Shown: in pieces, positions 8,972-20,468 of the stretch
Position numbering within the stretch: position 1 is the first letter of the stretch
How the letters are laid out: each line of letters begins with the position of its first letter
Assembly (NCBI GenBank): GCA_016793465.1
Contig: JAEUJW010000043.1
Location: 1-56,596 of the forward strand
Source: Myxococcales bacterium
Lineage (GTDB): Bacteria > Myxococcota > Polyangia > Nannocystales > Nannocystaceae
Direction of reading: 5' to 3'
Length of the DNA: 56,596 bases
Made by a program: the position numbers and the translations under genes
The notes under the pieces: model-generated
The model's input: only the letters and a program-made list of their open reading frames with translations
Database searches by the model: none
What the model was told of the DNA's origin: nothing

Positions 8972-9475
8972 CTACGCCTGACCCGGCGTCAGCACCCTCC
9001 GCGTCTCCGCCAGGATCACGTCGATCGAGCGCGCGAGGCGGTGCTCGTCGTCGACCAGCACCAGCCGCACCGCCGGGAACTCCGCCGCGAACGCCTCGCT
9101 GACCGCCGCCGGCACCACCTCGTCGCCGCGCCCGTGCACGATAGTCGTCGGCGCCGGCGGGTACAGCCGCATGGCGTCGGCCGGCGGCTCGCAGCGCATG
9201 AGCGCCGGGGCGCACAGCACGAGCCCGCGCACGCGCCCGCCCGCCTCGACGTGGCGGATCGCCGCGCACAGCGCCGTGATCCCGCCGTAGCTCGAGCCGA
9301 CCAGCACCGCGTCGGGCTCGGCCTGCAGCACCGGCAGCAGCGTCGCCACCCGCGCGGCCAGGGCCTGGCCCTGGAAGTCGGGCGACACCACCGCGAGGCC
9401 CGCGGCCGTCAGCGCCTGATACTTCGCCCCGTGCGGGCTGCTCTCGAGACCATGACAGAACACGACCGTCGTCAT
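8972..9475 (-). CDS. Small alpha/beta hydrolase, YqiA-like esterase
   Basis: This 167-residue protein starts MTTVVFCHGLESSPHG, the oxyanion-loop signature of YqiA/UPF0227-type small esterases. The nucleophile elbow is GSSYGG (about residue 62), the acid is probably Asp in HGRGDEVVP, and the histidine is in DDEHRL near the C-terminus. The order Ser-Asp-His and the short, lid-less length fit this cytoplasmic family, whose physiological ester substrate is not known. The start is well placed: upstream codons in the same frame belong to the antisense of the beta-helix gene. It is divergent from the gene at 9557, with 81 bases between the two start codons and a TACGAT hexamer six bases before the ATG. 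Confidence 0.85.
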   Translation of the reverse strand: MTTVVFCHGLESSPHGAKYQALTAAGLAVVSPDFQGQALAARVATLLPVLQAEPDAVLVGSSYGGITALCAAIRHVEAGGRVRGLVLCAPALMRCEPPADAMRLYPPAPTTIVHGRGDEVVPAAVSEAFAAEFPAVRLVLVDDEHRLARSIDVILAETRRVLTPGQA

Positions 9476-9481
9476 GCCCGC

Positions 9482-9487
9482 ATCGTA
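9482..9487 (-). promoter_or_regulatory. Candidate -10 hexamer TACGAT, leaderless position
   Basis: TACGAT on the minus strand lies exactly six bases before the hydrolase ATG at 9475, placing the expected +1 at or next to the start codon. There is no Shine-Dalgarno sequence. Confidence 0.45.
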
Positions 9488-9544
9488 CCGCTCGCCGGCG
9501 CCCGCGGGGGATCGCAGCCCCACGCGCCCGGCCCGCGAGTTGCG

Positions 9545-9550
9545 TAGGAT
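9545..9550 (+). promoter_or_regulatory. Candidate -10 hexamer TAGGAT, leaderless position
   Basis: TAGGAT is followed by six bases and then ATG 9557 of the beta-helix gene. No ribosome-binding site fits between them. Confidence 0.45.
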
Positions 9551-9556
9551 GCCCGG

Positions 9557-11188
9557 ATGCTCTCGCCGATGCTCCTGTTGTTCGCCGCCCAGATCGAAAT
9601 TACCCCGCAGGACGACCTGTGGGGCACGCTGCAGGCCCTCCAGCCCGGTGACGAGGTCATCATCCGCGCCGGCGACTACCCGGTCCCGGGGTTCGTCGAC
9701 ATCAAGATCCCCGGCACCGAGGCCATGCCGGTGATCGTGCGCGCCGCCGACGGCGAGACCCCGGTGATCGTCGGCATCGACTCGCAGAACACGTTCAACA
9801 TCTCGGGCACCTGGTACACGCTGCGCGGGCTCGAGATCGCCGGCGGCTCGCACGGCGTGCGCCTCGGCAGCTCGGCCCACGCCGTCATCGAGGACATGCA
9901 CATCCACAACACCCTCGACGTCGGCATCTCCTGCAACCGCCCCGACAACACCTACGAGGACATCACGATCCGCCGCAACCACATCCACGACACCGGCGGC
10001 GGCGGCCCGGGCGAGGGCATGTACCTCGGCTGCAACGACGGCGCCTGCAAGATGTGGGACTCGCTCGTCGAGTTCAATTACGTCCACAACACCACCGGCG
10101 GCGACCAGGGCGACGGCATCGAGTTCAAGACCGGCTCCTACAACACCGTCGTCCGCCACAACGTCATCCACGACACCAAGTACCCCGGCCTGACGATGTA
10201 CGGCACCCAGGGCATGCCCGCCAACACCGTCGAGGGCAACGTCGTGTGGAACGTCGAGGACAACGGCATCCAGACCGTCGGCGACCTCGTGCTCCGCAAC
10301 AACGTCGTCTTCAACGTCGGCGCCTCGGGCATCGCCTCCAAGGCCTCGCAGGGCGAGGCGGTCGTCAACCTCACCGTCGTGCACAACACCGTGATCGGGG
10401 CCGGCGACGCCTGCTACCGCGGCAACAACTTCGACGCCGGCGACGCCATCACCGTCGCCAACAACGCGTTCCTCTGCGAGGGCGGCACGGCGATCAAGCT
10501 GGCCCAGGGCGCCGGCCCGGCGTCCCTCCTGGCCAACGCCGTGCTCGGCTCCGACGAGTCCGGCAGCGGCTTCGACGCCATGTCGCTCGGCGCCTCCTTC
10601 CTCGACGCCGCCGCCATGAACGTCTACCCGGCCGCGGCCTCGCCCCTCATCGACGCCGGCGACCCCGGCTCCGCCCCCGCCGAGGACTTCAATTGTCAGC
10701 CCCGCACCGGCACCCCCGACGTCGGCGCCTACGACTACAGCACCCCCGACAACCCCGGCTGGACCATCCAGCCCGGCTTCAAGACGTGCGAGGGCGTCGA
10801 CCCCGACACCGACTCGGACACCGGCGACACCGGCGACACCACCGACCCCACCGACCCGTCCGGCTCGACCGGCGGCGCCGACGCCACCGGCAGCGCCAGC
10901 GACAGCGCGAGCATCACCGACGTCGGCACCGGCGACAGCTCCGCCTCCGCCGGCGAGACCGCGGCCGAAGGCGGCAGCGACGCGCCGACCTCCGGCGCCA
11001 GCGACACGCCGACGTCCGCCGGCGACGGCACCGTCGGCAGCACCCCCGGCGGCTCGACCGGCGACACCGCCCCGGTCGACACCGCCGGCGAAGGCGGCGA
11101 CGGCTGCCAGTGCGACGCCTCGTCCGCCCCGCTGTCGATGTCCGCGCTGTTGCTCGTCCCGTTGCTCGGCCGCCGTCGTCGCCGCTGA
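9557..11188 (+). CDS. Secreted right-handed beta-helix protein with MYXO-CTERM-like tail
   Basis: The 543-residue protein starts with a short signal (MLSPMLLLFAAQ), then a parallel beta-helix (about 30-370) built of repeated coils such as NTVVRHNVIHDT, NTVEGNVVWNVEDNGIQT and LVLRNNVVFNVGASGI. This is the architecture of pectate-lyase-superfamily proteins (Beta_helix), which bind or cleave polysaccharides; I see no diagnostic catalytic residues. Residues about 410-510 are a Gly/Ser/Thr/Asp linker. The end reads GCQC, a short hydrophobic stretch and RRRRR, resembling the MYXO-CTERM sorting signal of Myxococcota, in which a Cys-containing motif precedes a transmembrane segment and an Arg cluster. 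The protein is therefore likely processed and anchored on the cell surface. It is convergent with the methyltransferase at 11360; the 171-bp gap holds nothing I can name. Confidence 0.85.
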   Translation: MLSPMLLLFAAQIEITPQDDLWGTLQALQPGDEVIIRAGDYPVPGFVDIKIPGTEAMPVIVRAADGETPVIVGIDSQNTFNISGTWYTLRGLEIAGGSHGVRLGSSAHAVIEDMHIHNTLDVGISCNRPDNTYEDITIRRNHIHDTGGGGPGEGMYLGCNDGACKMWDSLVEFNYVHNTTGGDQGDGIEFKTGSYNTVVRHNVIHDTKYPGLTMYGTQGMPANTVEGNVVWNVEDNGIQTVGDLVLRNNVVFNVGASGIASKASQGEAVVNLTVVHNTVIGAGDACYRGNNFDAGDAITVANNAFLCEGGTAIKLAQGAGPASLLANAVLGSDESGSGFDAMSLGASFLDAAAMNVYPAAASPLIDAGDPGSAPAEDFNCQPRTGTPDVGAYDYSTPDNPGWTIQPGFKTCEGVDPDTDSDTGDTGDTTDPTDPSGSTGGADATGSASDSASITDVGTGDSSASAGETAAEGGSDAPTSGASDTPTSAGDGTVGSTPGGSTGDTAPVDTAGEGGDGCQCDASSAPLSMSALLLVPLLGRRRRR

Positions 11189-11359
11189 AGCTCTCGGAGC
11201 GAAGCGCCGCCCGCACGGACGCCGACGCCGTCGTCCGTGCGAGGCGCCCGCGCACGCGCGGCCGCGGGCTCCGGCGCGTCCTCACCGACGAAGGGCGCCC
11301 GCGCCGACACGACCCGACGTTCGATCGACGGCGGACGTCGACGCACGAGCGGCCGCCGC

Positions 11360-11995
11360 TCACTCGCCGCTGACGCGCGCGACCCCGACGAGCCCGGGCC
11401 GCACGATCCACGGCAACCGCAGCCGCGTGTCGACGAGCCCCGAGGTGTCGAACCCGGCCGCCTGCAGGTGCTCGCGGGGACGGGCCGTCGGATCGCAGCC
11501 GCCGAGGCAGGCCTTCCAGGCCGGGCGCAAGGCCCGCTGGCAGGCCCGCTGCAGCGAACCGGACGCGACCTGATGCTCCGCGATCAGCAGCGCGCCGTCG
11601 CTGCGCAGCATCCGCCGCGCCTCGGTCAACAATTCGGGGACCCGCCGCGCCGAGCACAGCACGAACGTGATCACCACCGTGTCGAAGCTCGCCGGCGCGA
11701 GCGGCAGGGGTCGCGAGCCCGACTGCACCACCACCTCGTGCGGGCGGCCCCACTGTGCGAGTCGGCGGCCGGCCACGCTGGCGAGCCCCTCGGACGGCTC
11801 GACCGCCACCAGCGAGTCGACCGCGGCGGGGTAGTGGGGCAGGTTGCTGCCGGTCCCGAACCCGATCTCGAGCACGCGGCCGCGGGCCGCCGTCAGCAGC
11901 GACGCGCGCAGCTCGTCGACCCCGCGCATCCCGAGGTCGAGGACGCGGCTGAGGACCTCGCGGTCGTACCACCTGCCGAAGCGACCGCGGGCCAT
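11360..11995 (-). CDS. Class I SAM-dependent methyltransferase, METTL7/UbiE-like
   Basis: The 211-residue protein has motif I VLEIGFGTGSNLPHYP (about residue 47), motif II acid in VAVEPS, and motif IV PASFDTVVITFVLCS. The C-terminal GGCDPTARPREHLQAAGFD resembles the DGCNxTRxTWxxLxxAGF stretch of METTL7-type and related small-molecule or lipid methyltransferases. The substrate is unknown. The ATG at 11995 lies two bases beyond the upstream gene's TGA; an in-frame GTG at 12001 overlaps that stop, so translation is coupled whichever start is used. It is the third gene of a tight unit with the amidohydrolase lipoprotein and the four-helix membrane protein, which suggests a shared membrane or envelope substrate. 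Confidence 0.85.
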   Translation of the reverse strand: MARGRFGRWYDREVLSRVLDLGMRGVDELRASLLTAARGRVLEIGFGTGSNLPHYPAAVDSLVAVEPSEGLASVAGRRLAQWGRPHEVVVQSGSRPLPLAPASFDTVVITFVLCSARRVPELLTEARRMLRSDGALLIAEHQVASGSLQRACQRALRPAWKACLGGCDPTARPREHLQAAGFDTSGLVDTRLRLPWIVRPGLVGVARVSGE

Positions 11996-11997
11996 CG

Positions 11998-12449
11998 TCA
12001 CTCCCGCAGCACGTAGAGGCCGGCGATGCGCAGGCCGCCGGCGGCCAGCAGCGCGCCGATGCCCACGATCGCCAGGTCGATCGCGCGGCCCGAACCCGCG
12101 AGCAGGCCCGGCGTGAAGCCGACGAGCGCGATCGTCCCGCCGACCGTCGCCGCGACCGCCAGCAGCGCGTCGCTCGGCTTGCGGACGCGGGCCGAGGGCA
12201 CCGCCCCGAAGCGCCGCCTGCGGATCGCCCGCAGGATGAACACGACGCCCGCGATCACCAGCGCCTGGCCCGCGAGCCACAGGAAGATCCGCGCGTACAT
12301 CCCGGCGATCGGCCCCGCGGACGCGAGGTAGAGCGACGAGAGGCCGAGCAGCACCACCAGGCCGAGGACCACGCGCGTGCAGCGGAGGACCTCGCGCACG
12401 CGCTGGATCTTGGCGAGCTGCTGCTCGGCGTCGGAGCGGTCGGGCGTGC

Positions 12450-12453
<4 letters not shown>
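11998..12453 (-). CDS. Four-helix integral membrane protein, function unknown
   Basis: The 151-residue protein starts at a GTG that overlaps the stop of the preceding lipoprotein gene (GTGA). After a polar helix rich in Gln/Glu/Arg come two hydrophobic segments (VVLGLVVLLGLSSLYLA and IFLWLAGQALVIAGVVFIL), a basic loop RAIRRRRFG, and two more (LLAVAATVGGTIALVGF and IDLAIVGIGALLAAGGL). I do not recognise the family. The positive loops place most of it in the cytoplasmic membrane. Being wedged with overlaps between a lipoprotein and a methyltransferase implies co-expression and possibly a joint task. Confidence 0.75.
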
Positions 12454-15248
<2,795 letters not shown>

Positions 15249-15254
15249 CGCCGG

Positions 15255-15260
15255 ACCATA
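15255..15260 (-). promoter_or_regulatory. Candidate -10 hexamer TATGGT, leaderless position
   Basis: TATGGT on the minus strand is six bases before ATG 15248 of the amidohydrolase lipoprotein. No Shine-Dalgarno sequence is present. Confidence 0.45.
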
Positions 15261-15407
15261 CCCGATCGGCCCGGCGAGCGGCTACGGCGATTCGGCGCGC
15301 CGGGTGACGCCGGCGTGACATCGCGATGAAGCGTGAGGCAACCCATTCGCTGGGGCCGGGCCGGCGGTTGTGGCGACACGCGACGATCGGTCATAGCCGT
15401 GCCCATC

Positions 15408-15414
15408 GGAGGGG
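15408..15414 (+). promoter_or_regulatory. Ribosome-binding site GGAGGGG that sets the start at 15423
   Basis: GGAGGGG lies eight bases before ATG 15423. Later ATGs at 15426 and 15438 are less well spaced, so the first is preferred. Confidence 0.6.
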
Positions 15415-15422
15415 CCGAGACG

Positions 15423-17084
15423 ATGATGCATCACCGAATGAACCGACCGACCCGACGCGCCCTGGTCGGCGCCGGATTCGCCGCCCTGTGGACGGCCTGC
15501 GGCGGCGACCCGCCCGGCACCGACAGCTTCGGGAGCCAGACCGAGTCGGCGCCGACGACGGTCCCGGCGGCGACGACCGGCGAGCTCGAGAGCACCGGCG
15601 AGGTCCCGACGTCCTCGGGATCTTCCACCGGGTTCGAAACTTCATCCGCGTCTTCATCTTCCTCGACCGGCGACGTCCCCCCCGAGTGCAGCGCCGACGA
15701 GGACTGCGCCGACCACCCCGGCGGCCCGGTCTGCAGCGGCGGCCAGTGCACCACGCCGTGCGCCCCCGGCGCGACCAAGCCCTGCTACTCCGGCCCCGAC
15801 GGCACCCTCGACGTCGGGCCCTGCCGCCGCGGCGAGCAGACCTGCAGCGAGGACGGCATGACCTGGTCGGCCTGCGCCGGCGAGGTGGTGCCCGAGGCCG
15901 TCGACCTGTGCGCCAACACCGTCGACGACGACTGCAACGGCGCCGTCGACGACGACCCCGACGCCGACGGCGACGGCTGGGGCGCGTGCGCCGGCGACTG
16001 CTGCGACGCCGACGGCGGCGACTGCTTCGACGCCGCCCAGGTCAACCCCGGCGCCTACGAGTACGTCGGCAACGCCGTCGACGACGACTGCGACGGCGAC
16101 ATCGACGAGGTCGAGGCCGCCTGCGACGACGCCCTGACCAGCAACAGCGGCGACGCCCTCGACTACGCCCGCGCGCTCGACCTCTGCAGCTTCACCACGC
16201 CGAACCCGGACGACCCGCGCGACCGCACCTGGGGCGTGCTCGACGCCGAGCTCTCGCTCGCCGACGGCAGCGGCAGCCCCGCGGCCAACTCGCGGTCGAT
16301 CCGCCCGGGCTTCGGCGACGTCATCAAGAGCCAGCGCGGCGCCCGCCTCGCGGTGTTCAGCAGCGGCCACGCCGCCGACGCCGACGACCAGAGCCCCGCC
16401 CACGCGGCGTTCGAACCCGGCAAGGACATGAAGACGACGTCGCCGCCGCCCGCCGACTGGCTCGACGCCAACGGCGGCATGCTGCCCAACCCCATGGGCT
16501 GCGTCGCCCCGGCGGTGCCCGCCGCCAACGACGCCGTCATGCTCACGCTGACCCTCCGCGTGCCGACCAACGCCAAGTCGTTCTCGGCCAAGATGTACTT
16601 CTTCTCGGCCGAGTACCCCGAGTGGGTGTGCAGCGACTACAACGACTTCTTCGTGGCCCTCGTCGACTCGTCCGCCGACAACCCCGAGGACAAGAACGTC
16701 GCCGTCTACGACGACGGCCAGACCAAGTGGCCGATCGGCGTGAACCTCGCGCTCGTGGCCGACGGCCTGTTCCGCCAGTGCGACAACGGCCCGGTCGGCT
16801 GCGCCGTCATGAAGAACACCAACTACGACGGCTGCGACGGCACCGCCCAGCTCGCCGGCACCGGCTTCGACGCCTTCGACGACTACGCCTGCAACATGGC
16901 GCAGGACAACGCCGGCGGCGCGACCGGCTGGCTCAACCTCCACGGCAACGTCACGCCAGGCGAGACCATGACGATCCGGCTGGCCGTGTGGGACAGCGGC
17001 GGGCACATCTACGACTCGCTGGTGCTGCTCGACGCGTGGGAGTGGTCGGTCGACCCGGCCAAGCCCGGCGTGACGCCCGGCTGA
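15423..17084 (+). CDS. Lipoprotein with MopE-like calcium motifs and choice-of-anchor-L-type C-terminal domain
   Basis: The 553-residue protein starts MMHHRMNRPTRR, and its lipobox ends ALWTAC. A Ser/Thr/Glu linker leads to a cysteine module (CSADEDCADHPGGPVC), then two MopE-type putative metal-binding motifs (NTVDDDCNGAVDDDPDADG and NAVDDDCDGDIDE, about 160-240) that use Asp clusters for copper or calcium. The C-terminal half (about 250-550) is a compact beta domain with the segments FSAEYPEWVCSDYNDFF and HIYDSLVLLDAWEW, which match the choice-of-anchor L family of secreted bacterial proteins. It is probably exposed on the outer membrane; its ligand is unknown. It is convergent with the YkgJ-type gene, with four bases between the stop codons. 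Confidence 0.8.
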   Translation: MMHHRMNRPTRRALVGAGFAALWTACGGDPPGTDSFGSQTESAPTTVPAATTGELESTGEVPTSSGSSTGFETSSASSSSSTGDVPPECSADEDCADHPGGPVCSGGQCTTPCAPGATKPCYSGPDGTLDVGPCRRGEQTCSEDGMTWSACAGEVVPEAVDLCANTVDDDCNGAVDDDPDADGDGWGACAGDCCDADGGDCFDAAQVNPGAYEYVGNAVDDDCDGDIDEVEAACDDALTSNSGDALDYARALDLCSFTTPNPDDPRDRTWGVLDAELSLADGSGSPAANSRSIRPGFGDVIKSQRGARLAVFSSGHAADADDQSPAHAAFEPGKDMKTTSPPPADWLDANGGMLPNPMGCVAPAVPAANDAVMLTLTLRVPTNAKSFSAKMYFFSAEYPEWVCSDYNDFFVALVDSSADNPEDKNVAVYDDGQTKWPIGVNLALVADGLFRQCDNGPVGCAVMKNTNYDGCDGTAQLAGTGFDAFDDYACNMAQDNAGGATGWLNLHGNVTPGETMTIRLAVWDSGGHIYDSLVLLDAWEWSVDPAKPGVTPG

Positions 17085-17088
17085 CGCG

Positions 17089-17418
17089 TCACGGCCGCAG
17101 CCCGCGGGCCGCGCGGTAGCGCCGGCACAGCTCGCTGGCCGCCTCGACCTTGCGGCAGGCGAGCGGGCGGTCGGCGTAGATCGTGCACCGCACGTGCTTG
17201 CCGAGCTTGCCGCGCAGCGCGAGGCACCGCCCCTCGGGATCGAGGCGCATGTGCGCCGCGCCGTCGTCGGACACGACGACCAGGCGCCGCACCAACTCCG
17301 GCTTTTGTAATAGCGGCGCGCGATCGTCGACCTCGATGTACTCGACGAACCCCTCCGCGCGGTTGGCGGGCGGGTTGCAGCAGCAGGCCCCGCACTGTGT
17401 GCAGTCGTACCTCGACAT
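17089..17418 (-). CDS. YkgJ-family cysteine cluster protein
   Basis: The 109-residue protein begins MSRYDCTQCGACCCNPP and continues with RCLALRGKLGKHVRCTIYADRPLACRKVE. This is the full YkgJ/UPF0153 pattern (CxxCxxCC followed by a spaced Cys pair and the IYxxRPxxCR motif), thought to bind zinc or an iron-sulfur cluster. The biochemical role is not established. The frame stays open far upstream, but that part is the antisense of the neighbouring Ser/Thr-rich linker and has no merit. It is divergent from the lipoprotein at 17459, with only 40 bases between the start codons. Confidence 0.85.
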   Translation of the reverse strand: MSRYDCTQCGACCCNPPANRAEGFVEYIEVDDRAPLLQKPELVRRLVVVSDDGAAHMRLDPEGRCLALRGKLGKHVRCTIYADRPLACRKVEAASELCRRYRAARGLRP

Positions 17419-17458
17419 CGGCTTGACCCGGCGCGCGGGCGCGGGCCATGGTACCGCC

Positions 17459-18271
17459 ATGGCCTGGCTTTCTCGCGCCCCCCTCGTCGCGCTCATGCTC
17501 ACGGGCTGCGGCCCCGGCGGCGGGTCGTCCGCCGACGACTCGACCTCCCCGCCGGCGTCGTCCTCGTCGTCCGCGTCGGCGACCGACGCGACCTCGTCGA
17601 CCCCCGTGACCGGCGGCGCCACCACCACCACCGGCGAGACCGGCGGCACCGCGACCGCGACCGGCACCGCCTCGACCTCCTCGACCGGCGGCCCGACCAC
17701 CGGCGCGCCCGCGACGACCACCGGCGAGGGCCCCGACACGGCGACCGCGGTCGGCACCACGACGCTCGACTCGAGCGGCACCGCCGCCGGCTCCGAGACC
17801 ACAGCCGGCCCCGCCGGCAGCTGCGCCGCGGTCGGCGGCGAGTACGGCGACTGCGACGCCTTCCTCGGCTACGCCTTCGACGGCGCCGCCTGCAAGGGCT
17901 TCTCCGGCTGCGACTGCGGGCCCGACTGCGCGCACTTCTTCCCCGGCCCGGTCGAGTGCGCCGCCAGCTGCGCGGCCGCGGGCGAGTGCCGCGAGGACAT
18001 CGTCGAGGCCAAGGCCCTGGCGATGGCGCCGATCGGCCCCGGCTCGCTGTGCGACGAGGTCGACGCCTGCGTGAACTCGCCCGAGCTGCAGGCGTGGCTC
18101 GGCGAGCTGTTCCCCGGGCTGGCCTGCGAGGCCGGCGGCTTCTGCGACAGCGGCGACAACTGCCACCTGCTGTTCCAGAACATTCTCAGCCAGGAGCAGT
18201 GGACCCAGGTCTGCGCCGCGACCCTGCTGCCCGGCATCGAGCAGATCCTCTGCGTCGTGTTCGGCCCGTGA
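17459..18271 (+). CDS. Cysteine-rich lipoprotein with Ser/Thr linker
   Basis: The 270-residue protein starts MAWLSRAPLVALMLTGCGPGG, with a lipobox Cys at 17. Residues about 20-120 are a Ser/Thr/Gly/Ala linker typical of this lineage. The mature domain (about 120-270) holds about 16 cysteines in segments such as YGDCDAFLGYAFDGAACKG and CDCGPDCAHFFPGPVEC, and its C-terminal part is helical. I do not recognise the family; the linker-plus-knot layout suggests an outer-surface protein. CATGGT six bases before the ATG may be a weak leaderless -10. The J-domain gene follows, and one of its possible starts overlaps this stop codon. Confidence 0.75.
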   Translation: MAWLSRAPLVALMLTGCGPGGGSSADDSTSPPASSSSSASATDATSSTPVTGGATTTTGETGGTATATGTASTSSTGGPTTGAPATTTGEGPDTATAVGTTTLDSSGTAAGSETTAGPAGSCAAVGGEYGDCDAFLGYAFDGAACKGFSGCDCGPDCAHFFPGPVECAASCAAAGECREDIVEAKALAMAPIGPGSLCDEVDACVNSPELQAWLGELFPGLACEAGGFCDSGDNCHLLFQNILSQEQWTQVCAATLLPGIEQILCVVFGP

Positions 18272-18288
18272 TGTGGCATGCTGGCGGC

Positions 18289-18702
18289 ATGCCCGGGTAC
18301 GCCGATCCCTACGCCGTCCTCGGCGTCGCTCCCACGGCGACCGCCGCCGAGATCCGCGCCGCCTACCGCCGCCGCATCGCCCTCGACCACGCCGACCGCC
18401 ACGGCGGCGACGCGGCGGCCGCCGAGCGCACGCGAGAATTGAACCTCGCGCGCGACACCCTCCTCGATCCGATCCGCCGCGCCGCCCTCGACCGCGCCCG
18501 CCTGGCCGCGCCGACGAGCGACCCGCTGCTCGACCAGCTCGGTCGTCACTTCGGCGCCGCGCCTCCGCCGAGCTCCGCCGTGCGCGCCCCGCCGGCCGCG
18601 CCGGGCTGGCTGCACGCGGTGGCCGTCGGGTTCGTCGGCGCCGCGACCGTCGTCTCGATCGCCGCCGCGGCCGTCCGCGCCGCCCGCGTGCGCGGCCGTT
18701 GA
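18289..18702 (+). CDS. Membrane-tethered J-domain-like protein with altered HPD motif
   Basis: The 137-residue protein has an N-terminal J-domain: DPYAVLGVAPTATAAEIRAA, then YRRRIALDHADRHGGD, then helix III ending LLDPIRRAALDRARL. The invariant HPD loop that stimulates DnaK ATPase reads HAD here, so the Pro is lost. After an Ala/Pro linker comes one hydrophobic helix (about 108-130, VAVGFVGAATVVSIAAAAV) and a basic end, giving a tail-anchored topology. The start may instead be ATG 18271, which overlaps the previous stop codon (TGATG) and adds six residues. It may recruit DnaK weakly or act as a scaffold. Confidence 0.8.
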   Translation: MPGYADPYAVLGVAPTATAAEIRAAYRRRIALDHADRHGGDAAAAERTRELNLARDTLLDPIRRAALDRARLAAPTSDPLLDQLGRHFGAAPPPSSAVRAPPAAPGWLHAVAVGFVGAATVVSIAAAAVRAARVRGR

Positions 18703-18771
18703 TCGCGGCGCTCGTCGTGCGACGGCCGGTCCGCGCTCGTCGTCCCGTGATCGCCGGGCGGGCCGCGCCGC

Positions 18772-20454
18772 TCACCCGCGGTCCGGGCACAGCAGCTCGA
18801 TCCGCAGCCCGAGCAGCGGGTGACGCAGGAGCCCGTGCAGCCACGGCTGCGAGAAGTACCAGGCCGCCGGCTGATCGACCGGCCGCACCGGCACCGCCTC
18901 GCCGAGCCGACGCTCGAGCTCCTCGGCGGCCCGATCGCGGGCGGGTCCCGGGGCCAGCCGCGAGAACGCCGCGAACGCCGCGTCGTAGGCCGGATCGCAG
19001 TACCCGCTGAAGTTGTCGGGCGCGTCGCACACGAACGGCGCGAGGAAGTTGCCGGCGTCGAGGTAGTCGGCGTCGAAGCGCAGCAGGAACAGCTGCGCGT
19101 CGCCGGTCCCGACCGCGAACAGATAATCGGCGCGGCGCGTGATCTGCAGGTCGATGCCGAGGGGCCGCAGCGCGTCGCGCAGGATCGTCGCCTCCTGCTC
19201 CTCGCCCTCGCTGGTGCCGGTCCAGTAGCGCAGCGTCCGCGGGGTGGTCGCGAGTCCGGCGGCCGCCAGCACCTGACGCGCCTGCTGCAGATCGGCGGAC
19301 GGCGGGGCGAAGCGGTGCAGAACCTCGCCGGTGTGCTCGCCGACGCCGCGCGGCACCAGGCGCGCGCGCGGCTCGGCCCACGCGCCGTTGCGGATCACGC
19401 GGTGGAACCGGGCCCCGTCGAACGCCAGCGCGACGGCCCGGCGCAGCGCGAGGTGCTCAGCGTCGACGCGCGGGTCGGGCGACTGCCCGACCTCCGCGTC
19501 GCGCATGCGAAACACCAGCATGGTGGTCGCCAGCACCGGGAACTTCTCGAGGCGCGCGCCCGCCGGCAGCGCCCCGGCGATCGGCGCGCCGTCGGCCACC
19601 ACCTCGGCGAACTGGGCCTGACCCGGCGACAGCGCCGCCAGCTCGCCGCCCTGAAACGCCCGCAGCGCCGGCTCGGGGTCGTTGAAGTGGCTGAGCACCA
19701 CCGGGCTGGCGCCCGGCCACCCGCACGGCGACGTACCTGTCCGCGGGGACAGGTCGGGGTTCGCCACCAGCACGGCCGTGCGCGGCAGCTCGCTCGCCGC
19801 CGCGTCGAGCGCGTAGGGCCCGCTGCCGACCGGGTGGCGCGCGAACCTCGGGTGCTCGGCGTCGCGGCCGTCGTAGTAGGCCACGCACTCGGGCGGCACG
19901 ATCGCCAGGTTGGGGCTGGCGAGCAGCACGCCGAGCTCGGGCTGCGGGCGCGTCAGTCGCAGGGTCACCGTCGCGGCCGCGTCGTCGGCGGTGATCTCGG
20001 CGAAGCGCCCGGCGATCAGCGCCGCCGCGGCCGGGTGGCGCGCCGGGTCGATGCGCCGCAGCGACGCCGCGACGTCGCTGGCGCGGACCTCCCGCGACGC
20101 GCCGCCGAGGCACGGATCGCGGGCGAAGCGCCGGGCCTCGGCGCCGCGGCGCAGGCGCAGCACGACCGTCGTCTCGTCGGGGTCGGCGACCGGCAGCTCG
20201 CCGAGGATCTCCGGCACGAGCCGCGGCGGATCGGCCCGCGGATCCCAGCCCGTCAATGTCTCAAAGATCTGTCCGGCAATCCGGCGTGACACGGTGTCAT
20301 TGGCCTCCGCCGGATCCAGCGAGTGGACCTCGGTCTCGAGGGCCAGGCGAATCGGCCCCGGCGGCATGACCGCGTGAGGGTCGGCCTGCGGAGATCCCCG
20401 CGCTCCGCATGCGCTGAGTACCAGCGCCGCGAGCATCGCGCGCGAGCGGTTCAA
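18772..20454 (-). CDS. Family 5 extracellular solute-binding lipoprotein (peptide/nickel ABC type)
   Basis: I chose TTG 20454 because it gives a basic n-region and a lipobox (NRSRAMLAALVLSAC); ATG 20436 would leave only nine residues before the Cys. The 560-residue product has the SBP_bac_5 layout: LETEVHSLDPAEANDTVSR with GQIFETLTGWD near the N-terminus, a central HPVGSGPYAL, and RRAVALAFDG further on. Such proteins deliver peptides or metals to Dpp/Opp/Nik permeases, but no permease or ATPase gene is nearby, so this is an orphan binding protein. A perfect-armed palindrome of the dispersed family (19735-19754) lies in frame and encodes part of SPRTGTSPCGW, which looks like an insert in an otherwise ordinary domain. 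The gene is divergent from dnaE, with 27 bases between the two starts. Confidence 0.85.
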   Translation of the reverse strand: MNRSRAMLAALVLSACGARGSPQADPHAVMPPGPIRLALETEVHSLDPAEANDTVSRRIAGQIFETLTGWDPRADPPRLVPEILGELPVADPDETTVVLRLRRGAEARRFARDPCLGGASREVRASDVAASLRRIDPARHPAAAALIAGRFAEITADDAAATVTLRLTRPQPELGVLLASPNLAIVPPECVAYYDGRDAEHPRFARHPVGSGPYALDAAASELPRTAVLVANPDLSPRTGTSPCGWPGASPVVLSHFNDPEPALRAFQGGELAALSPGQAQFAEVVADGAPIAGALPAGARLEKFPVLATTMLVFRMRDAEVGQSPDPRVDAEHLALRRAVALAFDGARFHRVIRNGAWAEPRARLVPRGVGEHTGEVLHRFAPPSADLQQARQVLAAAGLATTPRTLRYWTGTSEGEEQEATILRDALRPLGIDLQITRRADYLFAVGTGDAQLFLLRFDADYLDAGNFLAPFVCDAPDNFSGYCDPAYDAAFAAFSRLAPGPARDRAAEELERRLGEAVPVRPVDQPAAWYFSQPWLHGLLRHPLLGLRIELLCPDRG

Positions 20455-20468
20455 CCACGGTCTCGTGT

